A stretch of 64,000 bases of DNA from Cristatella mucedo (taxonomy: Eukaryota; Bryozoa; Phylactolaemata; Cristatellidae): NCBI GenBank assembly GCA_009760855.2, contig WPIO01000039.1, positions 681,501-745,500 of the forward strand, in the 5' to 3' direction. The position numbers and the translations under genes were made by a program. The notes under the pieces are model-generated. The model had not been told where the DNA came from. It searched no databases and was given only the letters and a program-made list of their open reading frames with translations. Positions 39,001-49,702 of the stretch are shown piece after piece; position 1 is the first letter of the stretch, and every line of letters begins with the position of its first letter.

Positions 39001-42000
39001 TCAGCACGCATAAGCACATCAAGGACGAATCACAGGGACCCACTAAATGCTGTCCTAAATAGGTGTTTTTAAGATCTTTTTAAATGTGGTCAAGTCAGGG
39101 GATGTTCTGACGCAAGTCGGGAGAGAGTTCCAGGCTTTGGGAGCATACGAACTAAATGCACGGTCGCCAAAGGATTTGAGGCTTGTACGAGGTATTGGTA
39201 AACTGTTGGATTCCAGAAAGCAGGTGGTACGATGCTTGGCCTGGTGGTGGAGTAGATCTGAGAGATAGGCTGGAGCCAAAGAATGAAGTGACCTAAAAGT
39301 GAGCGACTTGAAGCATTGCAGTCGAAGCACAAATATCGGGAAGCGGAAAATGGTGCATCATGATAGACAAGCACGGCCGGCAAGGCAGTAGCAAATACCA
39401 CAATAATAGTAACAATAACAATTATCATTCTTATAATTATAATACTACTGTGACATTTTAACAGACCCCTAACAGAACTAAATATCTATGTATTTCTAGG
39501 TACTTGAGATATACTGGAAATGAAGCATATCAATTGGTTAGTAATAACGTGCACAGTGTCAGCACCCATACACACGCAAAGAAGGATTCACACGGATGGA
39601 ATAAATGTTGTGCGAACAGGCGGGTTTTTGACTCCTCTTTAAGTGTCGTCATGCCTCGGGTATCGTGACGTCACTCAGTAGGTGTTCTATGAGAACGGCA
39701 GGTGCCTAAGGCACGACTGTGAGAACGGTATGAGACACCAACAGATCTGTTTGTGCTTGTACTCAAAGATCGAAAGCTCCTTAAACAGCACTTTGAGCAC
39801 TTTCTGGCCTGCACGCAATCGAAAGGCAGGCAAGCAGCAGAAAATATGATGCTTGACTAAATGACTGACAGATGCAATATCTCCACAGAATCTATACTAA
39901 AACGTCTATCTTGCTACACTGGCATGCTTGTCACCATCTAATAATAATGATAATAATAATAATAATGTACTTGATAAAGCGCCCTCAGAGAACTTAATCT
40001 CTTTGTAGGCGCTTTACATTTGCTGCAAAGGGAAATGCATCTGACTTACGATACCATATTTAGAAAGAAGCTAGCCTTTGCCAAGGCTAGCGACCTGTAG
40101 GCATTTTCTTTCGATGTGCCATCCACAACGTCCTCTCTGCTTTCTCGACTTTCCGCAAGACTGATGAAGGCTGCTATCAGCTCATCCTGCTTTCTGTAAT
40201 ACGACCTACGATGAACAGCAGCCGTCAAGTCACGCCGAGCTTCAGACTGAAGTTAGTCGGGCCACGAACTGGGGCCCAATATGGAGGCATCAGCAAGAAG
40301 CACAACCAAACCGTCCAGCAACCAATCGGCAAGTAATGCTAAAAAAAACTGTAGCTTCACAAAGCTTGTGTGCAATTGCTGACGACAGACGTGGTTTTTT
40401 TACCGTGAACTTCCACGCTCAGTCATGCAGATGTAAACGAGAAAAAAACATTGCCATGTCACTTGGCAATTTGGCTTCACCTACAGCTTGCAACAGCTAA
40501 AGGGGGTGACACTTCGTCCCAAGTGAATGAGAGCAAGCTGAGCAAACTAGATGAGTACTTGCAATAAGGTTGAGTTATAAAAGGACACATCTTGAAAGAG
40601 TGGAGCAAATCTCGCTGGTATCTATGGTTCTATCATTTTGCCCTCTGCTTGGCATTCATATCGTTGCTGAGTCATGGCAGATTCGGGTGGAACCCCTGCT
40701 GAGCACAAGCCGTAAATAAGTGCGAGCTCTTCTGTAAAGTATGCAGCCCTCGTGGATTCTGGAGGCACTTACCTAGTACTGAATACTGTATATTGGGTAA
40801 CATGAGAGCATGTCGAAAGCATACTCGTGCTAGCACGCAAAAACCTTCACAGTGCTGTGCTGACCCGGTGCTGTAGCACTGGTGGCTCAGCAGCAGTGGC
40901 AGCAATGAAAAAGTTTGCTTGCTAAGAAAAGAACAGTTTGCTCTCAATTCCAGCCTGCATTAGAATTGCACGGTAACATCCTTGAGTTGGAGTAACTTTG
41001 TTTGAAAATATAGAGCGCTAAGGTGTCTTACTAGGTCTTCTACAAGGGCAGGAGCTGGAGTCTTGAAACTCACTGAACCAGACCAGTATTGAACCTGGTA
41101 TCTCTCTATTTCGGTAAAGTGGCTGAACTGCTCGCCTGCCAAACTGGCTGTCAACTCATAAAACACCCTATATATGTGAGATAGTGTGTAATTAGGACTT
41201 ACTTTCTAGGAGATGCCCAAAGGCTTAGAGATTCACCACTAACAGAAGAGTAGAGCATTGGTTTTCTGAAAGTATCGATGCAGCACAAAAAAATGCATGC
41301 CAGGATAAGATTCTACAAAACTCAAGTCAGAAAAAATATTACGGGTTGTTATGCTCAATTGCTGAGATTACTCACTTCAATAAAACAAAGCATGGCAAGA
41401 AAAATGCGATTGTTCAAAGAAAAATATAGGCCATCTACTAACTAGATTACTAAATGATTGGTGGTAACATCCGCAAGCAGCAGGCACATTGTAAGCAGGC
41501 ACACGTAAGCTTAGGGGATAGCTTGCTCGACAGCCGATAGGATGGGTGCACTGTCATGCACGGTGTACCTCAAGGTTGTGTGCTTGTTCTAGGTTTTTTT
41601 CACGGTTTGTGATAGTATTTTTGCTTTACTTTATAAATAACCTGCCTTTCGACAGTGATATAAAATAGTCCAAGTGACGTGAGATACAAATTAATTGTTT
41701 ATTGCTAGTGCTATTAGATCCATGGTTAGTAGCTATAGATTTTTAGAACACAGCATGCATGCGTGCACTAGCCTTGCCGGAAGTGGTTATGCCACGGTCC
41801 TTCTGAATACACCATAAATTTCCCAACGACGTACTCTAAATTTTGTAGCAGATTTTGAGATGCATTAAGAAGAATAGCTTGATAGACTAATGCATTATAA
41901 TTAGCATATACAATTTGTGCATTTATGTGCCTATGAAGAGCGTACAGTCCGAGACTACTGAGGACCACACAGATAAATACACAAAAACACACACAAACAC

Positions 42001-44787
42001 ACAGATGCACCTAGCGAAGGTAGAAGCAACTTTTAAATACGTTCCAATTAATTGCACACCTGAGTAACAAAACTGAAATAGGCCTACCGAACTTTTTTGG
42101 GTAGTGACTTCATAGAATCTGCATCTCTCGGTCTCTTTCTGAACGCGTCAAGAGACAGCAGAATCTTATCTTTCCAATTCAGTACGCCTGAAATTATTGA
42201 AACACAATAGCTCTGCAGTTTCCATTCCAATGAGAGCAAGCAACCTGCTCTAGTCTCTTCTGTACTGCAGTGATGTCGGTACAAACAGAAAATTGTACAA
42301 GTCATGATGCATGCAAAATGGTTATTTACTTAGCGGTAGTGTACAAGTGCACATGCTGAGCTCTTGCACAGCTGTCAGGAGCTGATAGTCATGCTGCAAT
42401 CTCATGCTGCCAACCAATCTAAAGCATTATATTTTTCTCAAATCCCACTGAAAAATGAACAGCCTGGCACCTCCATTCAAATTGCATGCTAACTATTGAT
42501 CAGCAGTTTAGGGAGTGAGGCATCGGCCTATTCTCGTTTGGCAAGCTTTAGCAGCACAGTAAAGTCTATGCATTATTTCCAAGCATTTGCTGAATTTACT
42601 TGCCCTCTTAATATGCATCAATTTGAGATTGTTCTTTATATGTGGCTAAAGCAACTCTTTCATAATTACCAATGCAAAACTTTATGCTCGAACAAATGTA
42701 TTACTCTGCATATCTGTTTTTTCCATGTATTGGAGGACAACTTAAACTACAATTTCATACTATCTTATTATATACTTCTAAAACGGTAGGTAAACGTTGG
42801 CTGATTTAACAGCCTCATTTTACAGCTGTGGAAGAGCCTTGAGGGCTATCACTGCCGCTTTCAGTGGGAAATAAAGGATCGCCCCACTGAAGGACTCAAA
42901 ACCCAAGACCGAGGTCATGAAGAGCAACCACCTTACCTTTTAGGCTAAGTTTCAGGGGCAATAAAGGTTAGCTCACTTAACATCGACAGAAGAGCCTTTT
43001 TAAAGCTATCACCACGGCTTGCAAATCGCCCACTGCAAGACTCGAACCCACGACCTGGGTGCTGAAGAGTGAACCCGCTATACCTGGGCAGGTAGTTGAT
43101 TGGCAGATCCTTAAGAGGAAAATGAGCTAGCAGTGAATATATATAATTCATTTGTATAGCACCCTAAGAGAAAAACCTCTATTCAGGCACTTCATTTATG
43201 CCTCGGGGCTCGAGCCCTCGACCTCAGCCAGACCTCGGTCGGGACGAGCACCTTAACCGCTGGACCATACCAGGATGTATAGTCGGTGTTAAAGTTACGT
43301 CCTTGTTAAAAAATGGATTGGACGAGTCATTGCCTCCAGCAGTTTACTATTTGTGACTTATGTAATATGGTTTGAACACCGAAACAAAATTGGGGCTCTA
43401 GACAAACGGGCCATTCCTTCTCATTCAGACCGACTTCAGTCAAGTGGCCTTATTGTGACAGATTAATGCGGTGGTTAACCCTTTAGGTGCACGTACACTA
43501 CCCACACACTTATTACACAAAACCTCGCCAAATATAACATGCAAAGGCTCACCTACTGCTAGCAGTCAATGAACTATTGGTGGGGCATGTCAGAACTTAG
43601 CTCTATTGATTCATACTTACGCCAGCATAGATCTGAAAGAGAGAGCCATTGCAAGACAGCTAATATAATCTATCAAATCAAATGATATGCCATCAAATAC
43701 CGAGCGGTGCGATGCCCGAGATCTGACGTCAGAGCAATGTTAATGTCGGCATTTGGAATTCAGGCCGAAAAAAGCAAATCGGGATGGTTTGGCCCTGGGG
43801 TAATGTACTTGCCTTCGACGACCAAAGTCGGCGGCTCAAGCACTTCGGTATAGGTAAAGCGACTGGATAGAGATCAAGTTCTCTTAGGGCGCAGTTCCGT
43901 AGAATTACATTATTTTTATTAAAAAGTCAGGGTCTACCTGCAAGTTTGGATACTATTGCTGTGAAAGTTTTAAGCATCGGGATTTCAGGATACCTGGTGG
44001 TTATGTAATTAATCGGCAAAAGCGGCCTAGCCTTGAGAGCTGAAAAGTTCGTATTTTGCTCTACAAGCCATCGCTTACACGGGACACGTTGAATGCAAGG
44101 CTTCCACTTCCGAAAAAGCAGTACAAAAATTGGCAGGCCGATGCTATGCTTCTCTGGACCGGCTGAGTATCGGGTCACTTGAAGCGTCAGCACGATCCGC
44201 CCAGTTTACGATGACCACTACGAAAGGATCAATCGTGCGGCGGTGCTTTTAGCGCTGCACCGGCTTCTGCACCTTCCTAGCCTAGCCGTCGCTGCGATGA
44301 AGCATGGCATGAGAGTGGAATTTGCTAGTATGCTCTATCTCGTCGCAGTCCCGCCAGCGTTCATTAGTACCTGAAAGCTCGGGGCGGTCGCCCGAGACCC
44401 GTCGTCGCCCCTCCATTCCCACCCCACCCCGGAAGTGTGCGTGGGTAAACGACCCGAAGCACTGGCAGCGAGCCGCAGATGGGCGTAGTATCTGAGCCAT
44501 TTTTCGATCTCTGAAATTTGAAAGTTACCGTAAAGTTACAATGACTTCCCTCGCTGAGGCGCACTGTGCAATAAGCGAACGCTCCCTTCGTCCTACTGGC
44601 CGAAGCTGCGGCGGTATCGGTGGTGGCAAGGAGGGGGGGGGGATTCGGAGGAGTTCCAACGCTACTCACCGGACTGAACCGGGTTGCCTCTAATGGCGTC
44701 GGCGGCGGGAGCGTTGACGTGCGCTAAAGGCTCTATCCTGACTGAGGCTGAGCTTCCGACGCGTTTGCTGTCAGCTCTGGCTGTCAT
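23699..44787 (-). CDS. Cation diffusion facilitator, Mn/MTP-type metal transporter, eight exons
   Basis: Membrane antiporter family exporting divalent metal from cytosol in exchange for protons. Eight exons join in phase to about 404 residues, the usual family length: 44787-44670, 42187-42088, 40205-40055, 37766-37610, 37294-37121, 33118-32996, 28639-28553, 24003-23699 (TGA). A basic cytosolic N-terminus ends in KKVRSYYRKQDELI. Membrane segments follow: FFLNMVLLIVKAAACALSG, VISSAVESSIDLVSGILLW, VMILSTIMSVAAFQLVV, the GALGTTIASKFVFYYMC region, VISNSVAAAGGLVG and AAIAISLYIFFSWW. The C-terminal metal-sensing domain has IDMLRAYHFG, VEVHI and EVERAFVHLKY. TM5 has DHRND (DxxxD), the Mn-type signature, rather than the HxxxD of zinc transporters. 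TM2 has ESSID where DxxxD is expected. Metal specificity is inferred. Introns are full of LINE pieces. Confidence 0.92.
24205..24860 (+). mobile_element. L2-clade LINE 3' part, 5'-truncated
   Basis: Well preserved frame [40 protein letters not shown] and [15 protein letters not shown] to KTHLFRTA, then the full 3' UTR, hairpin and (ATT)n. Opposite to the host gene in intron 7 of the metal transporter. Confidence 0.92.
26611..26695. repeat. Long hairpin: 36-nt arms, 13-nt loop
   Basis: Arms 26611-26646 and 26660-26695 pair at 33 of 36 positions (agtaccactgaacccactag...). Inside intron 7 of the metal transporter. The size is compatible with a microRNA precursor or a small foldback element. Confidence 0.75.
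27270..27480 (-). mobile_element. L2-clade LINE fragment, diverged
   Basis: 'gagttccaggcattgggag' and 'ggtggtatgatgcttagcct' match the minus-strand C-terminal ORF of the other LINE copies. No intact frame. Confidence 0.6.
27548..27854 (+). mobile_element. L2-clade LINE 3' end
   Basis: From 'cccctgacttgaccatatta' through the 3' UTR and hairpin to (ATT)n. Head-to-head with the fragment at 27270-27480, in metal-transporter intron 7. Confidence 0.85.
28553..28639 (-). CDS. Metal transporter exon 7 (TM6)
   Basis: Acceptor ctatttgtag, donor CAG|GTAAGT. Encodes RRYWSYADPAAAIAISLYI and SWWHTGS, the TM6 region with the conserved D-P-A. Confidence 0.92.
29676..29912. repeat. Unclassified interspersed repeat, copy 2
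   Basis: Diverged second copy of 21912-22155. Lies in metal-transporter intron 6. Confidence 0.65.
30868..31130 (-). mobile_element. L2-clade LINE 3' UTR
   Basis: (AAT)n at left, then the reverse of the terminal hairpin and 3' UTR up to 'gacccactaaatgctgtca'. In metal-transporter intron 6. Confidence 0.85.
31299..31381. repeat. Minisatellite, 15-bp period, about five units
   Basis: Units vary around 'tagcataaacgggag'. Because the period is a multiple of three, the minus-strand frame shows a five-residue repeat. No coding role is supported. Adjoins a LINE tail. Confidence 0.7.
31830..32260 (-). mobile_element. L2-clade LINE 3' fragment
   Basis: Begins within the terminal hairpin (no AAT run), then the 3' UTR and C-terminal ORF ('ccaggctttggaagctta...'). 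In metal-transporter intron 6. Confidence 0.82.
32996..33118 (-). CDS. Metal transporter exon 6 (TM4-TM5)
   Basis: Acceptor aattttactag, donor G|GTATGA. Encodes SKFVFYYMCRRI and ALSQDHRNDVISNSVA; DHRND is the TM5 metal-binding DxxxD. Confidence 0.92.
   Translation of the reverse strand, partial: HQNSYSTTCAEEYSRQQLKHCLKITETMSYLIVWQLLEDL
34547..37000 (-). mobile_element. Longest L2-clade LINE copy: linker, RT, C-terminal ORF, 3' UTR
   Basis: Minus-strand order: endonuclease-RT linker (YNTTLADMLDEFAPL, WFTTDIKLTRSTKCKLEKAY), RT ([35 protein letters not shown]), [12 protein letters not shown] with the catalytic YADD, then [19 protein letters not shown], the 3' UTR hairpin and (AAT)n at 34547. 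Broken by frameshifts, no endonuclease domain seen. Inserted in intron 5 of the metal transporter, reaching to within about 120-220 bp of exon 5; the right boundary is approximate. Confidence 0.9.
37121..37294 (-). CDS. Metal transporter exon 5 (TM3)
   Basis: Acceptor aagttttcag, donor G|GTAAGC. Begins QARLEPVAVMILSTIMSVAA and runs through SIRNIV to IGALGTTI. A minus-strand LINE ends close by on the left. Confidence 0.92.
37610..37766 (-). CDS. Metal transporter exon 4 (TM1-TM2)
   Basis: Acceptor ccattttaag, donor G|GTAAGA. Contains TM2 with ESSID and ends HLYPI, which with the next exon gives the family YP(I/V)G..RLEP motif. Confidence 0.92.
38793..39315 (-). mobile_element. L2-clade LINE 3' part
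   Basis: (AAT)n at left, hairpin, 3' UTR and C-terminal ORF ([34 protein letters not shown]). Ends abruptly near 39315. In metal-transporter intron 3. Confidence 0.9.
39938..40040 (-). mobile_element. Short L2 LINE tail next to a splice donor
   Basis: Only (AAT)n, the terminal hairpin and 'tttgctgcaaagggaaatgca' remain. It ends about 14 nt from the exon 3 donor of the metal transporter. Confidence 0.85.
40055..40205 (-). CDS. Metal transporter exon 3
   Basis: Acceptor ttcatcgtag, 151 nt, SYYRKQDELIAAFISL to ASFFLNM. The phase-0 donor ATG|GTATCG joins to VLLIVKAAACALSG. A better-looking GTAAGT lies 5 nt further in, but using it would shift the frame into an immediate stop. Confidence 0.88.
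42088..42187 (-). CDS. Metal transporter exon 2
   Basis: Acceptor caataatttcag and donor CG|GTAGGC, 100 nt. Encodes a basic segment ending SMKSLPKKVR, in phase with the SYYRKQDELI of exon 3, a typical motif just before TM1 in this family. Confidence 0.82.
42795..42955 (-). mobile_element. tRNA-like SINE family 2
   Basis: Body 'gatttaacagcctcatttta...gagggctatcactgccgctt' and tRNA-like head with 'gaccgaggtcatgaagagcaaccacctta'. First of three SINEs in a row on the same strand, in metal-transporter intron 1. Confidence 0.7.
42960..43095 (-). mobile_element. tRNA-like SINE family 2, second copy
   Basis: 'gagcctttttaaagctatcaccacggcttgca', 'gactcgaacccacgacctgg' (B-box complement) and 'agtgaacccgctatacct'. 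Confidence 0.65.
43137..43285 (-). mobile_element. tRNA-derived SINE family 1, full length
   Basis: On the minus strand: A-box TGGTCCAGCGG (canonical tRNA A-box), B-box-like GGGCTCGAGCCC about 45 nt later, then a tail 'aagtgcctgaatagagg...tcttagggtgctata' matching the LINE 3' tail, ending in an AT-rich run. Confidence 0.75.
43785..43920 (+). mobile_element. tRNA-derived SINE family 1
   Basis: 'ggtttggccctggggtaatgtac' head, 'cggcggctcaagc' B-box-like segment, then 'gagatcaagttctcttagggcgc' tail. Confidence 0.65.
44670..44787 (-). CDS. Metal transporter exon 1
   Basis: ATG at 44787 opens 39 codons (MTARADSKRVGSS...) and ends in a textbook donor G|GTGAGT, phase 1. This matches exon 2, whose first two bases complete a Gly codon. 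Hydrophilic N-terminus; start chosen because the join to exon 2 is in phase and the area is CpG-rich. Confidence 0.75.
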
Positions 44788-45010
44788 TGAAGGCGGCTGC
44801 TCGTCCACGGTCCGCGCCAGGGCTGCACAACTTTATTGAAGTGCAGACGACGACATCGTCCAAAGTTTGCAGGAAATAAAAAGGTAGCGTCGGCGCGTAC
44901 ACAGAGTTCGTCAGCTGCCGCGTTCTGAACGCTGCGCAAAGTCTCAAAGCAAACGTCTCAGTATATGAGGCGCGCGCACAGCCAACACGCGCCCACAGGC
45001 CGACTGGCCG
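44680..45010. promoter_or_regulatory. CpG-rich probable promoter of the metal transporter
   Basis: GC- and CpG-richer than the surrounding AT-rich sequence and overlaps exon 1. No TATA box recognised; assignment rests on position and composition. Confidence 0.4.
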
Positions 45011-45429
45011 GCCATCGCTGCCTCGTTTTCAGCATGAGCTTGAGCTGCAAAGATTCACCCCCGACATCAGTTACGAATTGCGCTCTCAGTAAAGCATCTG
45101 GAGGATTCGTCATTTAAATAAAAGAATTAACTAAAAGCTACACCGAGTACAGATGCGACCGTGCTATGTTTTGAGGCAGCGCGCGCCAGCAGCTATCCGG
45201 CAGCAGAGAGACCCAGACTGAACAGCTTGATAGCCAAGCTTACACGGTTGCACGTTTTTAACCCCCTTGTTTTTATGCCAGATAGGATCATGCAGGACTA
45301 GACGCTAAGCTTTCTGACCGGCCGAGTGAGCACGCACTAGTCGCACGGTCTGCTGAATAATACTTCTGCTTAGCGTCACTAAGAAACGCTCACACGATTA
45401 GGAGGAATTATCTTCCCAACTGCGTCTAT

Positions 45430-45600
45430 ATAATAATAATAGTAATAATAATAAGACATTCAATATAGTGCCCTCAGAGAAATCAATCTCTTTCTAGGCA
45501 GGCACTATACATTTGCTGCAAAAGAAGCTCGATCGAATGGTTAGTGATAGCACGCTCAATAAACAAGGAGAATAACATGGTTTAGGGGGTGTTGGCGAGC
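45430..45600 (-). mobile_element. L2-clade LINE 3' UTR fragment
   Basis: (AAT)n, then 'gccctcagagaaatcaatctctttctaggca' hairpin and 3' UTR. Confidence 0.8.
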
Positions 45601-45769
45601 TGGCAACATTTCACTTTCAAGAAATGAGCGAGCAGAAATTTGGGATGCATACCTCAGAGGATCATCCACTCGAGGCTTGTTAAAGTGTGAAAACAATTCA
45701 ATTGCAGAAACTCATTTTTGTTGGGTAAGGATATTGCAAAATATAGGATACTTAAGTCGGTGCACTACT

Positions 45770-46020
45770 GTATAGCTAGGCTTGTCTGTCGTGTGCGTAG
45801 CAACTGTCTCGTTCAAACGTTTCCCACCGACCGTCATTGGCTACCCACAAAGCAGCGAGCTTGTAAACTTTAAAGTTCATCCACTCACTTTTAGGGCCCT
45901 TAATTCTCTTGCTCCCACTTGAAATTCTCTTAATTCTCTTACTCCCATCTGAACTACTTCCTAATCAGACTTCGGATCCAACTGCCCTGGCTAACCTCCA
46001 ACGGAATCCGGGCCTCATGT
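45770..46020 (+). mobile_element. Old L2-clade LINE fragment
   Basis: 'aggcttgtctgtcgtgtgcg', 'ccgtcattggctacccacaaag', 'cactcacttttagggccctt' follow the LINE C-terminal ORF. It ends where the opposite copy begins at 46038. Confidence 0.65.
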
Positions 46021-46037
46021 GTTCAGCTTCGAGTCTT

Positions 46038-47870
46038 AACAATAATAATAAAAATAATAATATTGCACTTGATAAAGCGCCCTCAGAGAACTCGATCTCT
46101 TTCTAGGCACTTTACATTTGCTGCAAAGGGAAACGCGACTGAACGGTGAGAAATATCATGCTTGATAAACAAAATGAATAGCATAGTTAGAGGTGACATG
46201 CACAGGGTCAGCATGCAAGTGTGGTTAGTGGCAGCATGCACAGAGTCAGCACGCGTAAGCACATGTGGGATGAATCACAGAGACCCACTAAATACTTCCT
46301 AAATAGGTGTGTTTTAAGTTCTTTTTAAATGTGGTCAAGTCAGGGGATGTCGTGACGCAAGTCGGGAGTGAGTTCCAGGCTTTAGGAGCGTACGAACTAA
46401 ATGCACGGTCTCCAAAGGATTTGAGGTTTGTACGAGGTATTGGTAAACTGTTGGATTCCGAAAAGCAGGTAGTTCCATGCTTGGCCTGGTGGGGGAGTAG
46501 ATCTAAGAGATAGGCTGGAGCCAAAGAATGAAGTGACCTAAAAGTGAGCGACAAACTGTGAAGTCGATCCGTTGCTTGACTGGTAGCCAGTGCAGGTCGG
46601 CGAGAAATGGTGTGATGTGGCAACTTCGACGCTCACGACAAATAAGCCTAGCTGCAAAGTTTTGCACCAGCTGTAAGCGATTTGCACAGGCTGGTGGACC
46701 AGCAAGCAGTGAGTTACAGAAGTAAAGATGGGATGTCACAAATGCATGGACCAATTTAGATATGGCATCCCTGTCTAAAAAAGTGCGAATTTTAGCAATG
46801 TTATGTAGCTGAAAGTAGGCAGACTTTATTGTGGAGCTGATGTGATCGTCTAACGAAAGATCACTTTGGAACATGACACTAGATTTCGTGCAGATTCAAC
46901 GGGAGATAAACTGGCAGAGCCAATTTTGAGCCTTAGCCTTTCCAATTTCCGAATCACACTTGGTTTTCCCACAGCTAGTATGTTGGTTTTATCATCCCTC
47001 AATTTAAGAAAATTTTCTGCCATCCATATGCGGATGTCATCAATACATGCAGCCAGGGAGTTGAGAGAATTCGACGTGCTCGAAGGCTGGGAGGGATCAA
47101 AGCAAAGGTACAACTGAGTGTCATCCGTATAGAAGTGAAAGCCTAGATTGTGCTTGGCAATTACATCGGCAAGAGGGAGAGTGTAAAGCGTGAAAAGAAC
47201 CGGACCTGGCACGAAGCCCTGAGGTACTCACATTTCAGAGGCTCCTCAGAGGATCTTTGTCCATTCACGTCAGTACTCTGGAGTCTCACACTGGGATAGG
47301 ACCTGAACCACTGCGAAGCAGTCCCAGTGATGCCCAGGCTGCTAGATGAGAGGCGCTCCAGAAGAACTTGGTGATCGATAGTATCAAAAGCTGCCTAAAG
47401 ATCGAGAAAAACAAGCAGAGATACTCTACCCATGTCTGCATTCCCAAGTGGGTCGTTGTACACCCTAAGTAATGCTGATTCTCTGGAGTGATTAGCTGTA
47501 AAGCCAGACTGGAACTTACTAGCAAGGTTTGAAGTTTCAATATATGAGTTCAGCTTGTCCGCCACGACCCGTTCCAGTGTCTTTGATAGGAATGGTAGAA
47601 GGGAGACTTGGCGGTAGTTGTTCAAGTTTTCTTAGTCTAGTATCGCTTTCTTGAGAAGTGGCCTGACTACAGCTTTTTTGAAAGGTGCTGGGACATGACC
47701 TAAGACTGATGAGATGTTTATGGTGTTTGTTATGCATGGCAGCGGCAGATCAATGCAACGTATGTGCAGGACATTGGGAATAGGGTTCGAAGGACTTGTC
47801 TTCTTTGATTGGGATATGAACTTCAGGATGACATCGCAAGTGACTTGCTTAAATGTAGACATTGAAGGCT
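46038..47870 (-). mobile_element. L2-clade LINE, 5'-truncated, RT to 3' end
   Basis: Minus strand has [66 protein letters not shown] and [16 protein letters not shown], then the 3' UTR and (AAT)n. Frame broken in several places. Confidence 0.9.
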
Positions 47871-47899
47871 GTTTGTTGCCCAGTGATACTAGCGATAGC

Positions 47900-49200
47900 C
47901 AGGCGGTTCAGTGCTCCAACATGACATGACTTTAGGGCACGGCGTCTGCAATCTGAGCTCTGCAATCAAACAATGCCGCCATCAAGCCACAGCACCGATG
48001 CAATAAGTCCTCGCCGTTGAAAAGCATTGGATTTACGGCGCGTGAGGTATTTCCAATTTTGCCTATTTCCTTAGCACTGCTGATCCGAAAGGGTCAAAAG
48101 CCATTGTGATTCCTTCTCAAATTCTCCCAGCGTGACGTGACGAAGCGAAGTGGCTCCACAGCCTCTATTGACGCATATCTCAACGTTTAATATGCCACCT
48201 GAAAGTAAGTAAAGTAATACAAATCATAGGCTGACAGAGATCGTCAAGCGCTCAGTGAATTGTATAGGCTCATTCGGTTGCAAAGGAGAAGCAGGGCCTG
48301 CTGGCGCTTACGGAGGAACTCTTGCAGCTTGCTGAAAAAATATAGCGCTCTTATAAATCTTACAGATTGCAGCTTATTGGAAATATATTATTAGACCGGA
48401 CTCCGATGCCGAGCTACAGTAGTTAGGAACTTAAATGGCTGAACATTTAAAAATACATATTAGCACTTTAAGGAAGCTAATACCCATCGAAGCGCCTTTA
48501 TTATCATGCTATAGACTCGATTTCAATGCAGCACAATTCTTGAAATTATATAGCCGTCAGGCACAAGATGAGCTTTGGTCGAGCTCTCGCTATCCGGAGG
48601 TCAAGACCCGCTAGTGCTCCATCTAATTGAAGTTGTAGAACGCTAGAACAGAAATAACCGAACTTGAGCTGGCCTTCTTTTTAAAAAGTCTGGATAGTGA
48701 AACCTTAGAATGGCACATCAGCAAGATTAAGCCGGACCTAGAGATTAGTAGATTCATAAATTATAATCTATCGGAACCCGAGGTGTCATAATAATCTACA
48801 GGTCAAGCAAATTTAAAGCTGGATATCAGAAGTCATAATCAGCTGTACACTTTAGGCTACGAAGTGAGTCGAATGCTGGATGGCTGTTATTGCAGGTACA
48901 GTTCTTCTCTGTGGCCGGGCAGGAGACTGGTCAATGTTAACGACATAGAACTCACACGGCTCAATTGTCGGTTGCTCGCTTCGCTGAACATCCGGCCATG
49001 GATCGGGCTGAATTCACCGCACTGCCTGCTTCCACAACCAGTTGGTATTTTCCCGTTTGCAAGCGTGCCGAGAACATTTATTGCACGAGTGCAGGTGATC
49101 GCGATGCTTCCAGAGTACCTCGACTCGTATAATTTCCTTATTAAGGGGATTGCTGAATTCACTTGATAGGCGACTCAAGATTGAAAAGTAAATCTGCCTG
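47900..49200. other. Intergenic stretch, no gene recognised
   Basis: About 1.3 kb with no convincing splice-linked coding signal. Both strands have a roughly 90-100 codon open frame at 48864-49166, neither resembling a known family. A 40-codon open run near 48666-48790 is also unrecognised. Confidence 0.45.
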
Positions 49201-49214
49201 AGAACAGTTTTGAT

Positions 49215-49300
49215 AATAGTAATTAGAAAAAGGCTCTTGTATTGCGTCCTAAGAGAAGCAAATCTCTATCCGGGTGCTTTAAAACTCGCCGCAATAAAAG
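49215..49300 (-). mobile_element. LINE/SINE tail fragment
   Basis: 'gcgtcctaagagaagcaaatctctatccgggtgcttt' matches the shared tail in reverse. Confidence 0.55.
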
Positions 49301-49702
49301 CAATAACCAAGAGTTACTAACGAAGCAAATTCTCATACTTTAGCCGGCGCGCAAACGCGAACAAAAAGACACTCACGGCCTCTGGTTAGTAGGATCCCTG
49401 TTAAGTAAAGCAGAACAATTAATCATGTACAAGTACGTGCAGAAAGCACGAGAAAATAAAGGCACGTTCCTTTTTGAGTGGTTTAGTAAATTCATTTGCA
49501 ACACTAAGTTTAAAAAGAACTTCTTTCCCGCAACGAAGCCGTGCTGCATTCTGAAAGAACCAGTGACACTCGAACACGTATAAATAGTTTTTGAAGTATT
49601 TTTAGTGCTCCAGTCATTGGTACAAGCTTCAATGTACTGTGGAGCAGAGCCCATCGTGCAGTGCAACTATCGGAGTGAGGCTGATATAAATAAATACATA
49701 AA

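Noticed and set aside
40206-40238. Upstream in-frame extension of metal-transporter exon 3 (SEARRDLTAAVHRR)
   Set aside because: It looks coding, but only the acceptor at 40206-40207 is in phase with exon 2 and recreates the family KKVR-YYRKQ motif.
44364-44669. 101-codon minus-strand frame next to metal-transporter exon 1
   Set aside because: It begins exactly in the donor of exon 1 and reads intron sequence.
48864-49166. Overlapping 100- and 91-codon frames on opposite strands
   Set aside because: No recognisable family, no paired splice sites, and both frames cannot be judged better than chance.
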